From the NCBI GenBank assembly GCA_003170295.1, contig PNAJ01000102.1, forward strand, positions 1-52,873: 52,873 nt of DNA. The letters are read 5' to 3'. Below, one piece after another: positions 1-7,494 of this stretch (the stretch's first letter is position 1; each line of letters starts with the position of its first letter). A program made the position numbers and the translations under genes. The notes under the pieces are model-generated. The model worked only from the letters and a program-made list of their open reading frames with translations. It ran no database searches and was not told the DNA's origin. This DNA comes from Bryobacterales bacterium. Its GTDB lineage: Bacteria; Acidobacteriota; Terriglobia; Bryobacterales; Bryobacteraceae.

Positions 1-308
1 ACAGGTCGGGTGCAGCCGGGGTTTTGTTGCGAGTTGGGCGCGGCGATTCGCAGAGCAGCGCATCGCTGGTCTCTACAGCAGGCACGTGGGACAGGTGGCC
101 ACGGTGCTGACACCGAAGATGGAAGCACGGATATTAGAGGCGACCCGGCACGCTCCGGCCAGCGGGGCGACTCACTGGAGCACGCGCAAACTCGCGGCGC
201 ATCTTAAGATAAGCCAATGATGGTGGCACGGGTGTGGCGCAAGCACGGTCTGAGGCCGCATCGGATCGAGCGTTACATGGCTTCCAACGACCCGGACTTT
301 GAGAAGAA
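1..308 (+). pseudogene. IS630-family transposase remnant (N-terminal part)
   Basis: A decayed insertion-sequence fragment. From about position 44 one frame reads on through LTPKMEARILEATR and THWSTRKLAAHL, then hits a stop at about 219. The next frame takes over with MMVARVWRKHGL, PHRIERYMASNDPDFE. The joined string matches the helix-turn-helix part of IS630-type transposases, so a single-base frameshift lies at about 216-220. The catalytic DDE part is absent; at about 309 the sequence switches to an antitoxin-like protein with no stop between. No inverted repeats are visible because the left part lies outside the window. Family assignment is by recognition of the conserved strings and is fairly sure; the element is certainly not functional. 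Confidence 0.8.
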
Positions 309-864
309 CGCGATTTTGATCTTCAAACACGCCTTTTCCGATATCGGGGTTCCGAGAGAATACCTGCTCCGGCTGCACCGCGCTGGACAATTGGAAAGGG
401 TTGGCCGAGGACTGTATCGCCTTCCGAACTCGCCTGTCACTGAACGCCACAATTTCGCCCTGGTCGCCAGCCGGGTCCCTCAAGCTGTTATCTGCCTTCT
501 TTCTGCTCTCGCCTTTCACGACGTCGGAACTCAGAACCCATTCGAGGTTTGGATCGCCGTTCCTCGGGGATCGCGACGCCCAAAACCCGACGCGCCGACC
601 CTGCGGGTGACGACGCTATCGGGTGCCGCGTATTCAGAAGGTGTTGAGGAACACATGATCGAAGGTATCTCCGTCCACCTCTACGGCGTTGCGAAAACCG
701 TCGTTGACTGCTTTCGATTCCGCAACAAGATCGGCCTCGACGTTGCTCTGGAGGCCCTCCGTGAGAGCATCCGTTCCAAGAAAACCACAATCAACGAGAT
801 CAATCGCTTCGCAAAGTTGGTACGACTTGAGCGCGTGATGCGTCCTTACCTTGAGGCCCAATGA
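217..864 (+). CDS. AbiEi-type antitoxin / winged-helix regulator, fused to transposase N-terminus
   Basis: Likely antitoxin and autorepressor of an AbiE (type IV) toxin-antitoxin pair. Codons from about 309 onward show the family pattern: a short winged-helix region (VPREYLLRLHRAGQLERVG, GLYRLP), then ICLLSALAFH, FEVWIAVPRG, and a C-terminal KTVVDCFRFRNKIGLDVALEAL. The first ~30 residues come from the IS630 transposase and replace the native start. An ATG at 277 (giving MASNDPDFEKN) is an alternative start; neither has a clear ribosome-binding site. The frame is open to its natural end, and its TGA overlaps an ATG at 861, as in paired antitoxin-toxin genes. Because the partner toxin is broken, this is probably an orphan relic, though it could still bind DNA. 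Confidence 0.75.
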   Translation: MMVARVWRKHGLRPHRIERYMASNDPDFEKNAILIFKHAFSDIGVPREYLLRLHRAGQLERVGRGLYRLPNSPVTERHNFALVASRVPQAVICLLSALAFHDVGTQNPFEVWIAVPRGSRRPKPDAPTLRVTTLSGAAYSEGVEEHMIEGISVHLYGVAKTVVDCFRFRNKIGLDVALEALRESIRSKKTTINEINRFAKLVRLERVMRPYLEAQ

Positions 865-1396
865 AGTCCGCAGGGAAGAACATCGCGGAGTCCGTTCGTG
901 CCCGTCTCCTAAATCTCTCCAAGCAGTGGGGGTGACGAGTTTCAACTCACGCTGGCCAACTATGTGATCGAGCGATTCCTCTATCGCCTAGGACAATCGC
1001 CGTTACGCGACGGGTTCGTTCTCAAGGGAGCCGTCCTGTTTCGCGTCTGGATGGGGCAGTCCCATCGCCCCACCAAAGACCTCGATTTCTTCGGCAACGG
1101 TTCCTCTGGACTATCGGAGGTCGCCGAGGCGATTCGCGAAGTCTGCCTTGTCGAAGCTGATGATGGCATTATTTTCGAGCTCGACGCGATTCACGCAGAG
1201 CGCATTCGCGAAGATTCTGAGTATGAGGGCGTCCGAGTCCGTTTCCGAGCGAAACTCGCCGCCGCCCAGATACCGCCACAGATTGATGTCGGACTCGGCG
1301 ACGCAATTACGCCCGAGCCATCATTGACAGCCGTCCCATCCATGCTCGGTATGGACCCTCCCCAAGTCCTCGGTATCCGCGAGAGACCGTGGTCGC
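861..1396 (+). pseudogene. AbiEii-type nucleotidyltransferase toxin, frameshifted and truncated
   Basis: The toxin half of the AbiE pair; intact members are nucleotidyltransferases. It starts at ATG 861 overlapping the antitoxin stop (MKSAGKNIAESVRARLLNLS). The frame closes at a TGA after a run of five G (928-932); removing one G would continue into DEFQLTLANYVIERFLYRL, FVLKGAVLF and the nucleotidyltransferase signature RPTKDLDFFG. A second shift near 1370 moves the tail (YPRETVVA) into the frame that continues directly into a recombinase remnant at about 1396. About a third to half of the usual length is missing. Two frameshifts plus the truncation make loss of function nearly certain. Confidence 0.8.
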
Positions 1397-1571
1397 CAAC
1401 GGCGAGACGGCCGCATATGTTCGGGATCAGATGGGGCATTCCAGCATTCACGTTACCTTCGATACTTACGGGCATCTGTTCCCCGGCCGAGTAAGAGAAG
1501 CCAGCGACAGGTACGAAAAATCGATGGATGCAGCCCGCCGGAAACCCGAAGCGGCTGTAGCAATCGGTTAG
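1396..1571 (+). pseudogene. Tyrosine recombinase (integrase) C-terminal remnant
   Basis: The last ~58 codons of a phage/island-type tyrosine recombinase: NGETAAYVRDQMGHSSIHVT followed by FDTYGHLFPG. This holds the GHSS box (active-site His) and the DTYGHL segment with the nucleophilic Tyr. The N-terminal and core domains are missing; upstream the frame runs straight into the AbiEii remnant. The integrase points towards the 3' end of the tRNA gene at 1754-1830, the usual layout of a tRNA-integrated island. It marks an excised or eroded island and cannot be active. Confidence 0.85.
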
Positions 1572-1707
1572 CAATCGGCACTGACGGAATGCGAAAACCG
1601 GACACGCGCAATTGATTGGCATCTTGTCCGTACGCTGATTTTCAAATCCTGAACCGCCGGCCGGCGATGGTTAAGACCTGCGCTGGTGTTAGCAATTTGT
1701 TAGCAAA
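1558..1707 (+). repeat. Short direct repeats (TTAGCAA words) between integrase remnant and tRNA
   Basis: An 11-bp tandem (TAGCAATCGGT at 1558-1568, then TAGCAATCGG at 1569-1578) and the word GTTAGCAA at 1567-1574, 1688-1695 and 1699-1706. Repeats of this size beside an integrase gene and its tRNA target resemble arm-type recombinase binding sites. The position supports that reading, but nothing else does; they may be chance. Confidence 0.35.
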
Positions 1708-1753
1708 ATTGGCGTGGGAAACGCTTCTAATCCGTGCAACCGATTGAAAGGAT

Positions 1754-1830
<77 letters not shown>

Positions 1831-1860
1831 CATCCATCCTAGCGTAGGTGTGCGGATTGG

Positions 1861-3165
1861 TCAAATTTTGAGGCAAATAAACCATGTTCCGATGCCCACA
1901 GCGGCCCATAGGGCGAATACTCCGGCAACGCGCAGCGCGAATTCCCGGGTTCCTGCCGAGATGGCCACCAGAATCTTCTGCACCGCGTTTGCCGCAAGAG
2001 CCAGCAGCACTGCGATCTCCGCGGTCGCCAACGCTATGCTCTGGTTTTTCAACAGTTCCGCTGCCGGAGCGATTACCGTCGATACGTCCACCAGCCCGCC
2101 GAGCAGGCTGGTCCAATAGAACGCGCCGGTTCCTAGGGTCGCCGCCGCCGCTTTCGTCAGGAACACGACCGCTGCGAACAGGGCGCCGAATCGTAGTGCG
2201 GGCAAAATGCGGAATGGATTGCCCGATGGCGTTGGAACCGCTTCAATTCGTTTGTGCGGCCAGCGGCGCAAGACCTCCGCCAGCAGGATTCCGGACACGA
2301 GCATTGCCGCCAAGGGCCAGACGCACACCCGAGCCAGCTCCGGACTCACCGCCATCACGATCAAGAGCGTGCGCGGGAATTGCACCGTATTCGCGATCAC
2401 GAAGGCGCGCCACAATCCGAAGGTGTCCTGGGGACGCTCCTTACTTTCGCGCGCGAAGAGCAGGGTCGCCGCTGTCGTGGACGCCAATCCGCCCAGCACG
2501 CTGGTGTAGAACAGTCCTTTTTCCTCGCCCAGGAATTTTTCCAGAAAATAGCCGACGTAGGAAATCGACGAAATCAGGATGACGAACTTCCACACTTGGC
2601 GGGGATCGAAAAAAGCGTAGGGACCATACGCGCCGACCGGCAACAGCGGATAGATCACTACAACCACGCCGACGAAAGCGAGCGTCGCGTTGAATTCTGT
2701 TGCCGAGATCGTTTCCCGCAACAGCTTTTCGATGTGTTGCTTGGTTTCGAGAAAGACCACCACAATCAGGGTCACGCCAATTGCTACCGGCTCGGCGAAA
2801 GGCGGAACGGGCGAAGCCGCCAAATAGGATAAGGCGAAGGTGGCGACTCCGGCCAACTCCGTCGTGATTCCTCGCCGCTCCAGGCGCTCTTCAAAATGAA
2901 ATACGGCAAGCAATGCGGTGATCGAGAGAAGCACTGGTGCGGTTAGCCATGGCGTCCCGAGTATTCCGCAGACTCCGCCCGCCAAAGCGACGATGAGGAA
3001 ATCGCGGAGACCCGGCGGCGTGTTTAATCCATGGAGAACCCCGCCGTTCGCGTCCGGACGCCCGGCGTCGCGATGCGCCGCTTCCCGCTGGCCACCGATC
3101 AGCAATCCGATCAGCAGGGCTCCGGCGAGCGATTCCACGGTCGTCGATAGGGAAATACTGTCCAT
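1861..3165 (-). CDS. MgtC/SapB-DUF4010 family membrane protein
   Basis: A 434-residue multi-pass inner-membrane protein. The N-terminus (ESLAGALLIGLLIGGQREA) has the MgtC/SapB pattern, with a conserved acidic-membrane helix and GxxRE-like turn; the remainder is the long hydrophobic DUF4010 region with repeated Gly/Ala-rich helices (GLASTTAATLLFARES, GALFAAVVFL). The length fits this two-domain family. Function is not established; MgtC relatives are linked to magnesium limitation and membrane stress. Its ATG follows the stop of the NIPSNAP gene with no gap, so the two are probably co-transcribed. The 3' end lies 30 bp from the tRNA-fMet gene. Confidence 0.85.
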   Translation of the reverse strand: MDSISLSTTVESLAGALLIGLLIGGQREAAHRDAGRPDANGGVLHGLNTPPGLRDFLIVALAGGVCGILGTPWLTAPVLLSITALLAVFHFEERLERRGITTELAGVATFALSYLAASPVPPFAEPVAIGVTLIVVVFLETKQHIEKLLRETISATEFNATLAFVGVVVVIYPLLPVGAYGPYAFFDPRQVWKFVILISSISYVGYFLEKFLGEEKGLFYTSVLGGLASTTAATLLFARESKERPQDTFGLWRAFVIANTVQFPRTLLIVMAVSPELARVCVWPLAAMLVSGILLAEVLRRWPHKRIEAVPTPSGNPFRILPALRFGALFAAVVFLTKAAAATLGTGAFYWTSLLGGLVDVSTVIAPAAELLKNQSIALATAEIAVLLALAANAVQKILVAISAGTREFALRVAGVFALWAAVGIGTWFICLKI

Positions 3166-3939
3166 TTAGCGAACCGGCGAGAAAGGGAGTGGCTGAAGCA
3201 GCGAGACGCTGATGTTGGACACAATCTCCGCGTCGGTGTCGCCCGCGACTACGCGCATCTTCTGCCATTCCGGGTCAGACCCAAACGCTTTCCAATATTT
3301 TTCGCGCGATGCCAAGTCGTCGAAGCTCAGCATATAAACCAGATTCGGCATTCGCGCGCCGACAATCGTTTCCACGAAAAACACCGGCCGCATGCCGAGG
3401 CGCCGGAAAATCGCAATCTCTCCCGACTCGAACATCCTGATCTTGCGCGCGAGCGTAGTCGCGTTGTTCGATTCATAGCGCCGCAGCTCGAAAATGCGCC
3501 CCGGCCTGCCCGCAACGTCGGTGGGCATGATGATTTCCGGAACGGACGCGAATGCGCGCCCCAGCATGCCGTCGATCCGCTGGTAGTTCAATCCCGGCTG
3601 GCTGTTGTATGCGGTGAGAGCTTTCTTGTACTCCGGGTCCGCCGATAACTTCGCGCGCTGCTGCTCCATCGCGCCAAGGGACGGATAACTGGCGATCGTC
3701 ATCACAAACGGAGTCTCTTCCGCGATCATGCTCGCAAAATAAGCGCAGGGAGCGATGCCGGCTCGCGTAAACGCGGGGAGGGCGGCGTGTTCCAGAAAGC
3801 CGGTGAGCTGCGCGCGTTGGTTATCGAGCGTGTTGCGCAGATGAATGGTTCGAATTTCGTAAATCGAAGGTGCTTTCGATTGCGCGCTGGCAACTAGAGA
3901 TCCCGCAGCCAGGGCGGGCACAAATTTGCGACGGGTCAT
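3166..3939 (-). CDS. NIPSNAP family protein with Tat-like signal
   Basis: A 257-residue exported protein. The N-terminus MTRRKFVPALAAGSLVASAQ has a twin-arginine motif (TRRKFV), a hydrophobic stretch and an Ala-rich cleavage region, suggesting Tat export. Two NIPSNAP-type ferredoxin-like repeats follow (YEIRTIHL near the start, IFELRRYES in the middle; each ends in a compact strand such as LVYMLSFDDL and a W-K pair). This alpha/beta-barrel dimer fold is common in Acidobacteria and Planctomycetes; no enzyme activity can be assigned. It is the first gene of a two-gene unit with the MgtC-like protein. Confidence 0.85.
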   Translation of the reverse strand: MTRRKFVPALAAGSLVASAQSKAPSIYEIRTIHLRNTLDNQRAQLTGFLEHAALPAFTRAGIAPCAYFASMIAEETPFVMTIASYPSLGAMEQQRAKLSADPEYKKALTAYNSQPGLNYQRIDGMLGRAFASVPEIIMPTDVAGRPGRIFELRRYESNNATTLARKIRMFESGEIAIFRRLGMRPVFFVETIVGARMPNLVYMLSFDDLASREKYWKAFGSDPEWQKMRVVAGDTDAEIVSNISVSLLQPLPFSPVR

Positions 3940-3998
3940 AGGCTATAGCTTAATGCGTTTCGGCACCTCGCATTAGACATCGCATTACACTGGGAGGA

Positions 3999-6401
3999 GT
4001 GTCTCGCGCTCTCGCTCTGCTTCTCATTTGCGCCGCGATTGGCGCGTGTGCGGCTGGACCTTCGGCCGCCGGGCTGGCTCGGTCCATTCATGATGCCGTG
4101 CTTGATCCTGAGGAGTGCTACCGGGTCCGCGATCTGAGCTTCCGCAAAGACGACATTCGCCTCTATTTCACAGACGGCTATTTGATCTTTTCCAAACCCG
4201 CCGCCGGTCAGCGAGTCTCCGCCGTGTTCACGACTGAAGTAGAGGGCGGCGATGGCGAGGTGATCCTTCTGCCCCCGACTCGCGGAGAGCGGCAGTCGCT
4301 CGCGACGTTCACGCAATCGCCCAATCTGGACGAGCATATCGGTACTGCGATGATGGTGTTCACCGACGGTACGGGTGCGCTGCTGCTCGACCGCATCGAA
4401 AAAGAGGGCGCTGGCAAGAAGGCCCCGGAGATGGGGGCGCTGATGGCCGACAAGTGGTCCGCCATCCTGGCTAACATCCGGGAGGGATTTGAGCTGAGGA
4501 TGGTCAACGACCTGTTGTCGCCGGACCCCAACTTGTCGGGATTTATGTTTCTCGGCCTCGCGGGGCGCCAACGAGGTAATTTCGATATTTTGTACGATCC
4601 ACACGGGCGCGAGCAGATTGTCGCCGGCCAGTTAGCGGAGCGCGCCGGTCGCCTGCGATACAACATCTGGACCAGTTTCATGGCGCGGAGCGTTCGCACC
4701 GGCGCTCGAAAGAGAATCGAGCCAGGCTTCTCCCTGACGCATTTTTCGATGGATGCTTCGCTCGATGCCAGCCTTCACATGAAGGTATCGACGAAGATCA
4801 AGCTGCGCGTAGGCGCGGCGGCCCTGCGATCGTTTCCCTTTGAGATCGCCGCAGCGATGAAGGTGACGTCGGTACGCGTGGACGGAGCGCCCGCCGAGCT
4901 GTTCTCACGCGATTCCCTGCGTGGGCGCGCACTGCGCGGCAGTGAGGACGAAGCGCTGCTGGTGGTGACGCCCGACGCGCTCACTTCCGCGAGCGAGCAT
5001 GAGTTTGTATTCGAGCATGAGGGCGACGTGATCGCTTCGGCGGGCAATGGAGTCTACTTTGTAGGGGCGCGTTCCACTTGGTATCCGCGAAGCACGCCGG
5101 AATTCTCCACCTACGATCTGACGTTCCGCTATCCGAAGAAGCTGACTCTGGTTACGGCTGGCGACGCTGTCGACGATCGGATCGACGGGGACACGCGGAT
5201 CACCCGCCGCCGCATCGCGGTGCCGATTCGTTTTGCGGGCTTCAATCTGGGTGACTATGAACGAATCACCGGCGCGGCTCGGGGTTACACCGTGGAAGTG
5301 TATGGCAACCGCCGCTTGGAGGCCGCTTTACAGCCCAAACTGGCGGCGCTATCGGATCCGTCCACTCGCCCACTGACGGCCCAGCAGCGAAGACTAGCGA
5401 CGCCGGAGCAGCCTCCCCTTCCGAACCGTCCGCCCGATCCTCTCGCACGTCTTCACGCCGTTGCGACGGATGTTTCCTCGTCGCTCGAGTTCTATTCCAA
5501 CTTATTTGGGGCGCCTGCGTTGAAGACGCTCACTGTCGCGCCGATTCCGGGAACGTTTGGACAAGGGTTCCCGGGTCTGGTTTATTTATCGACGATCGCG
5601 TATCTCGATCCTGCCTCGCGTCCAGCCGCCTTGCGCAGTGAGAATCAGCAGCTCTTCTTCTCCGAGCTGATCGTCGCGCACGAAGTCGCCCACCAGTGGT
5701 GGGGCAACGTGGTGATCATCTCCAGTTATCAGGATGAGTGGCTGATGGAGGCTCTGACAAACTACTCCGCGCTATTGTGGCTGGAGAAAAAACACGGATC
5801 GAAAGCAGTGGACGCGGTGCTCGACGATTTCCGCGCGCGGCTTCTCGCGAAGAATGCGGAGGGGCGCACGCTGGAATCGGCTGGCCCGATTGTATGGGGT
5901 GTGCGCCTGGATTCCTCGGGAATTCCCGACGCTTGGCGCTCCATCACTTATGAGAAAGGCGCCTGGATCATGCACATGCTGCGCCGGAGACTAGGCGACG
6001 ATCGCTTCCTGAAAATGCTCGCGGAATTGCGCCGCCGCTACGAATTTCGCGCCATCACCAGCGAGGAGTTTCGCGCGCTGGCCGCCGAGTTCCTTCCGCC
6101 TCGCACTCCTTCGGGCACGCTGGATACGTTTTTCGACAACTGGGTCTACGCAACGGGCATTCCTGTGCTGAAGGTGCAGAGCGCTACAAAGGGGCTCAAA
6201 GTGTCAGGCACCGTAACTCAATCCGGCGTCGACAACGACTTTTCCGTCGAGGTGCCGGTCGAAATTCAATTCGCCAAAGATCCATCGCAAACCGTTTGGG
6301 TGCGAACGTCGAACGAGCCGGTTCCTTTTTCCGTAACCGTAAAACAGGTGCCGGTGCGAGTAGGCCTGGGAGCTTTCAGCGTTCTCGCGGCGAAAAAGTG
6401 A
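3999..6401 (+). CDS. M1-type (gluzincin) zinc metallopeptidase, exported
   Basis: An 800-residue peptidase of the aminopeptidase N class. The zinc site is intact: HEVAH at residues 561-565 and the third ligand Glu584 in DEWLMEALTNY, exactly the HExxH-18-E spacing. A large N-terminal half (beta-sandwich region, residues ~100-430) precedes the catalytic core, and a substrate-anchoring Tyr is plausible in SITYEKGAW. The classical GxMEN exopeptidase loop is not evident, so strict aminopeptidase activity is uncertain. The N-terminus MSRALALLLICAAIGAC could be a lipoprotein signal (IGAC). The start is GTG at 3999; the only GGAGG lies 1-2 bases upstream, too close, so the true start may be slightly different. 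The last 26 bp overlap the convergent gene. Confidence 0.85.
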   Translation: MSRALALLLICAAIGACAAGPSAAGLARSIHDAVLDPEECYRVRDLSFRKDDIRLYFTDGYLIFSKPAAGQRVSAVFTTEVEGGDGEVILLPPTRGERQSLATFTQSPNLDEHIGTAMMVFTDGTGALLLDRIEKEGAGKKAPEMGALMADKWSAILANIREGFELRMVNDLLSPDPNLSGFMFLGLAGRQRGNFDILYDPHGREQIVAGQLAERAGRLRYNIWTSFMARSVRTGARKRIEPGFSLTHFSMDASLDASLHMKVSTKIKLRVGAAALRSFPFEIAAAMKVTSVRVDGAPAELFSRDSLRGRALRGSEDEALLVVTPDALTSASEHEFVFEHEGDVIASAGNGVYFVGARSTWYPRSTPEFSTYDLTFRYPKKLTLVTAGDAVDDRIDGDTRITRRRIAVPIRFAGFNLGDYERITGAARGYTVEVYGNRRLEAALQPKLAALSDPSTRPLTAQQRRLATPEQPPLPNRPPDPLARLHAVATDVSSSLEFYSNLFGAPALKTLTVAPIPGTFGQGFPGLVYLSTIAYLDPASRPAALRSENQQLFFSELIVAHEVAHQWWGNVVIISSYQDEWLMEALTNYSALLWLEKKHGSKAVDAVLDDFRARLLAKNAEGRTLESAGPIVWGVRLDSSGIPDAWRSITYEKGAWIMHMLRRRLGDDRFLKMLAELRRRYEFRAITSEEFRALAAEFLPPRTPSGTLDTFFDNWVYATGIPVLKVQSATKGLKVSGTVTQSGVDNDFSVEVPVEIQFAKDPSQTVWVRTSNEPVPFSVTVKQVPVRVGLGAFSVLAAKK

Positions 6402-7017
6402 TGCCTACCAGAAAATCGAACTGTTCCGTGGTCGCCAGGTAGTGGTCCGACGTCCAGTGCGTGTAGCGTAGCTCGGGTTCGATGCGCAGGAAGCGCGTCT
6501 TAATGGAAACGCCGCCTGCCGCTGTGATACCCGTTCGAACCGGCTCGCCTGACGGACTCGTAAAATGCGTGAAAGACGGAGAATAACCCGGATACTGTGG
6601 GTCTGAAGAGGCGTTGGTGTTCAGATCGCCGATATGCCGAAGCGAGGCTCCCGCGGCTGCGTACGGGGCGAACTGGCCGTGGCCGAAGCGGCGCTTCAGC
6701 AGCATCGGAATTTCCCATGCGGCGCTCATGGTTGACGAATATCCGAGAACTCCTTGGGGATATGGGCCGCTCCTGATGTCTTTTCGCAGGTGTTCATATA
6801 AGCCGTCGACCTCGACCCGGAATCCGAGAGGAAGCTTCACTTCCACGGTGGGGCCGAAGGTATAGCGCTTCATGTCGAAATAAACGGTGCCCTCGAAAAT
6901 CCTGCCGTTCGTCGGCTCGAAATTCGAAGTAGAGGTCAGTGGGAGCCCGCCCTTCACGCCAAACGTGAGAATCTGCGCCGAGAGGACGGAAGGAAGAATG
7001 AATATAAGCGCTTTCAT
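6376..7017 (-). CDS. Outer-membrane beta-barrel protein (OmpA/porin-like fold)
   Basis: A 213-residue protein with a short signal peptide (MKALIFILPSVLSAQ) followed by alternating strands rich in aromatic and Gly residues: LTFGVKGGLPL, YTFGPTVEVKLPLGFRVEV, FAPYAAAGASLRHIG, FLRIEPELRYTHW, and a final FDFLVGITFSPRER. This matches small 8-stranded barrels. There is no peptidoglycan-binding domain. No partner gene suggests a specific role. Its 3' end overlaps the end of the metallopeptidase gene tail to tail by 26 bp. Confidence 0.75.
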   Translation of the reverse strand: MKALIFILPSVLSAQILTFGVKGGLPLTSTSNFEPTNGRIFEGTVYFDMKRYTFGPTVEVKLPLGFRVEVDGLYEHLRKDIRSGPYPQGVLGYSSTMSAAWEIPMLLKRRFGHGQFAPYAAAGASLRHIGDLNTNASSDPQYPGYSPSFTHFTSPSGEPVRTGITAAGGVSIKTRFLRIEPELRYTHWTSDHYLATTEQFDFLVGITFSPRER

Positions 7018-7032
7018 GATCTAAGCGTACCC

Positions 7033-7097
7033 AACTATTAAGGTTTTAATTGACAGCTCCGCGCGACTGATGTAGAGTTGAACTATTAATTCCTTAA
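7033..7097 (+). promoter_or_regulatory. Promoter with flanking candidate BlaI-type operators
   Basis: TTGACA at 7050-7055, a 17-base spacer and TAGAGT at 7073-7078 make a strong housekeeping promoter for the repressor-peptidase pair. The word AACTATTAA occurs on both sides (7033-7041 and 7081-7089), and TTAAGG at 7039-7043 region is mirrored by CCTTAA at 7092-7097. Paired repeats bracketing the -35/-10 fit autorepression by the BlaI-like protein encoded next. The promoter is well supported; the operator role is inferred from position. Confidence 0.65.
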
Positions 7098-7113
7098 GTG
7101 AGGAGCGCGCCCC

Positions 7114-7494
7114 GTGGCGAGGAAGAAATCTCCGCATCTGACCGACGCGGAATTGCGGTTGATGGACGTGTTGTGGGAGAAGAGCTCGGCCACGGTTTCC
7201 GACGTTGCCGATGCGCTGCCGAATCAGCCCGCGCTCGCTTATTCAACGGTTCTCACCACGCTCCGCATCCTTGAAAATAAGGGTTTCGTGCGCCACACCA
7301 AGGACGGCCGTGCCTTCGTGTATCATCCAGTGGTTGGCCGCGAGCAGGCGCGCGAAAGCGCGGTCACGCATCTGGTCCGCCGCTTCTTCGAAAACTCGCC
7401 GGAGTTGCTGATGTTGAACCTGCTCGATGGCAAAAAGGTGGATGCGTCGGAATTGCGCCGGTTGCGAAAAAAGATCGAGGAGGCCGAGGCATGA
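7114..7494 (+). CDS. BlaI/MecI-family winged-helix repressor
   Basis: A 126-residue cytoplasmic repressor. The family pattern is clear: LTDAELRLMDVLWEKSSATV, VADAL, then the recognition helix region YSTVLTTLRILENKGFV and the wing KDGRAFVYHPVV; the C-terminal ~45 residues form the dimerisation/cleavage part. GTG start at 7114 has AGGAG at 7101-7105. The gene overlaps the M56 peptidase by ATGA, the standard coupled layout in which ligand sensing by the peptidase ends in cleavage of the repressor. In this phylum such pairs usually are not tied to beta-lactams; no beta-lactamase gene is near. Confidence 0.92.
   Translation: MARKKSPHLTDAELRLMDVLWEKSSATVSDVADALPNQPALAYSTVLTTLRILENKGFVRHTKDGRAFVYHPVVGREQARESAVTHLVRRFFENSPELLMLNLLDGKKVDASELRRLRKKIEEAEA

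Noticed and set aside
1641..1650. TTCAAATCCT, matching the T-loop of tRNA-fMet, as an attachment-site repeat
   Set aside because: It is in inverted orientation and only 10 bases long; an island repeat should be direct and reach the tRNA 3' end.
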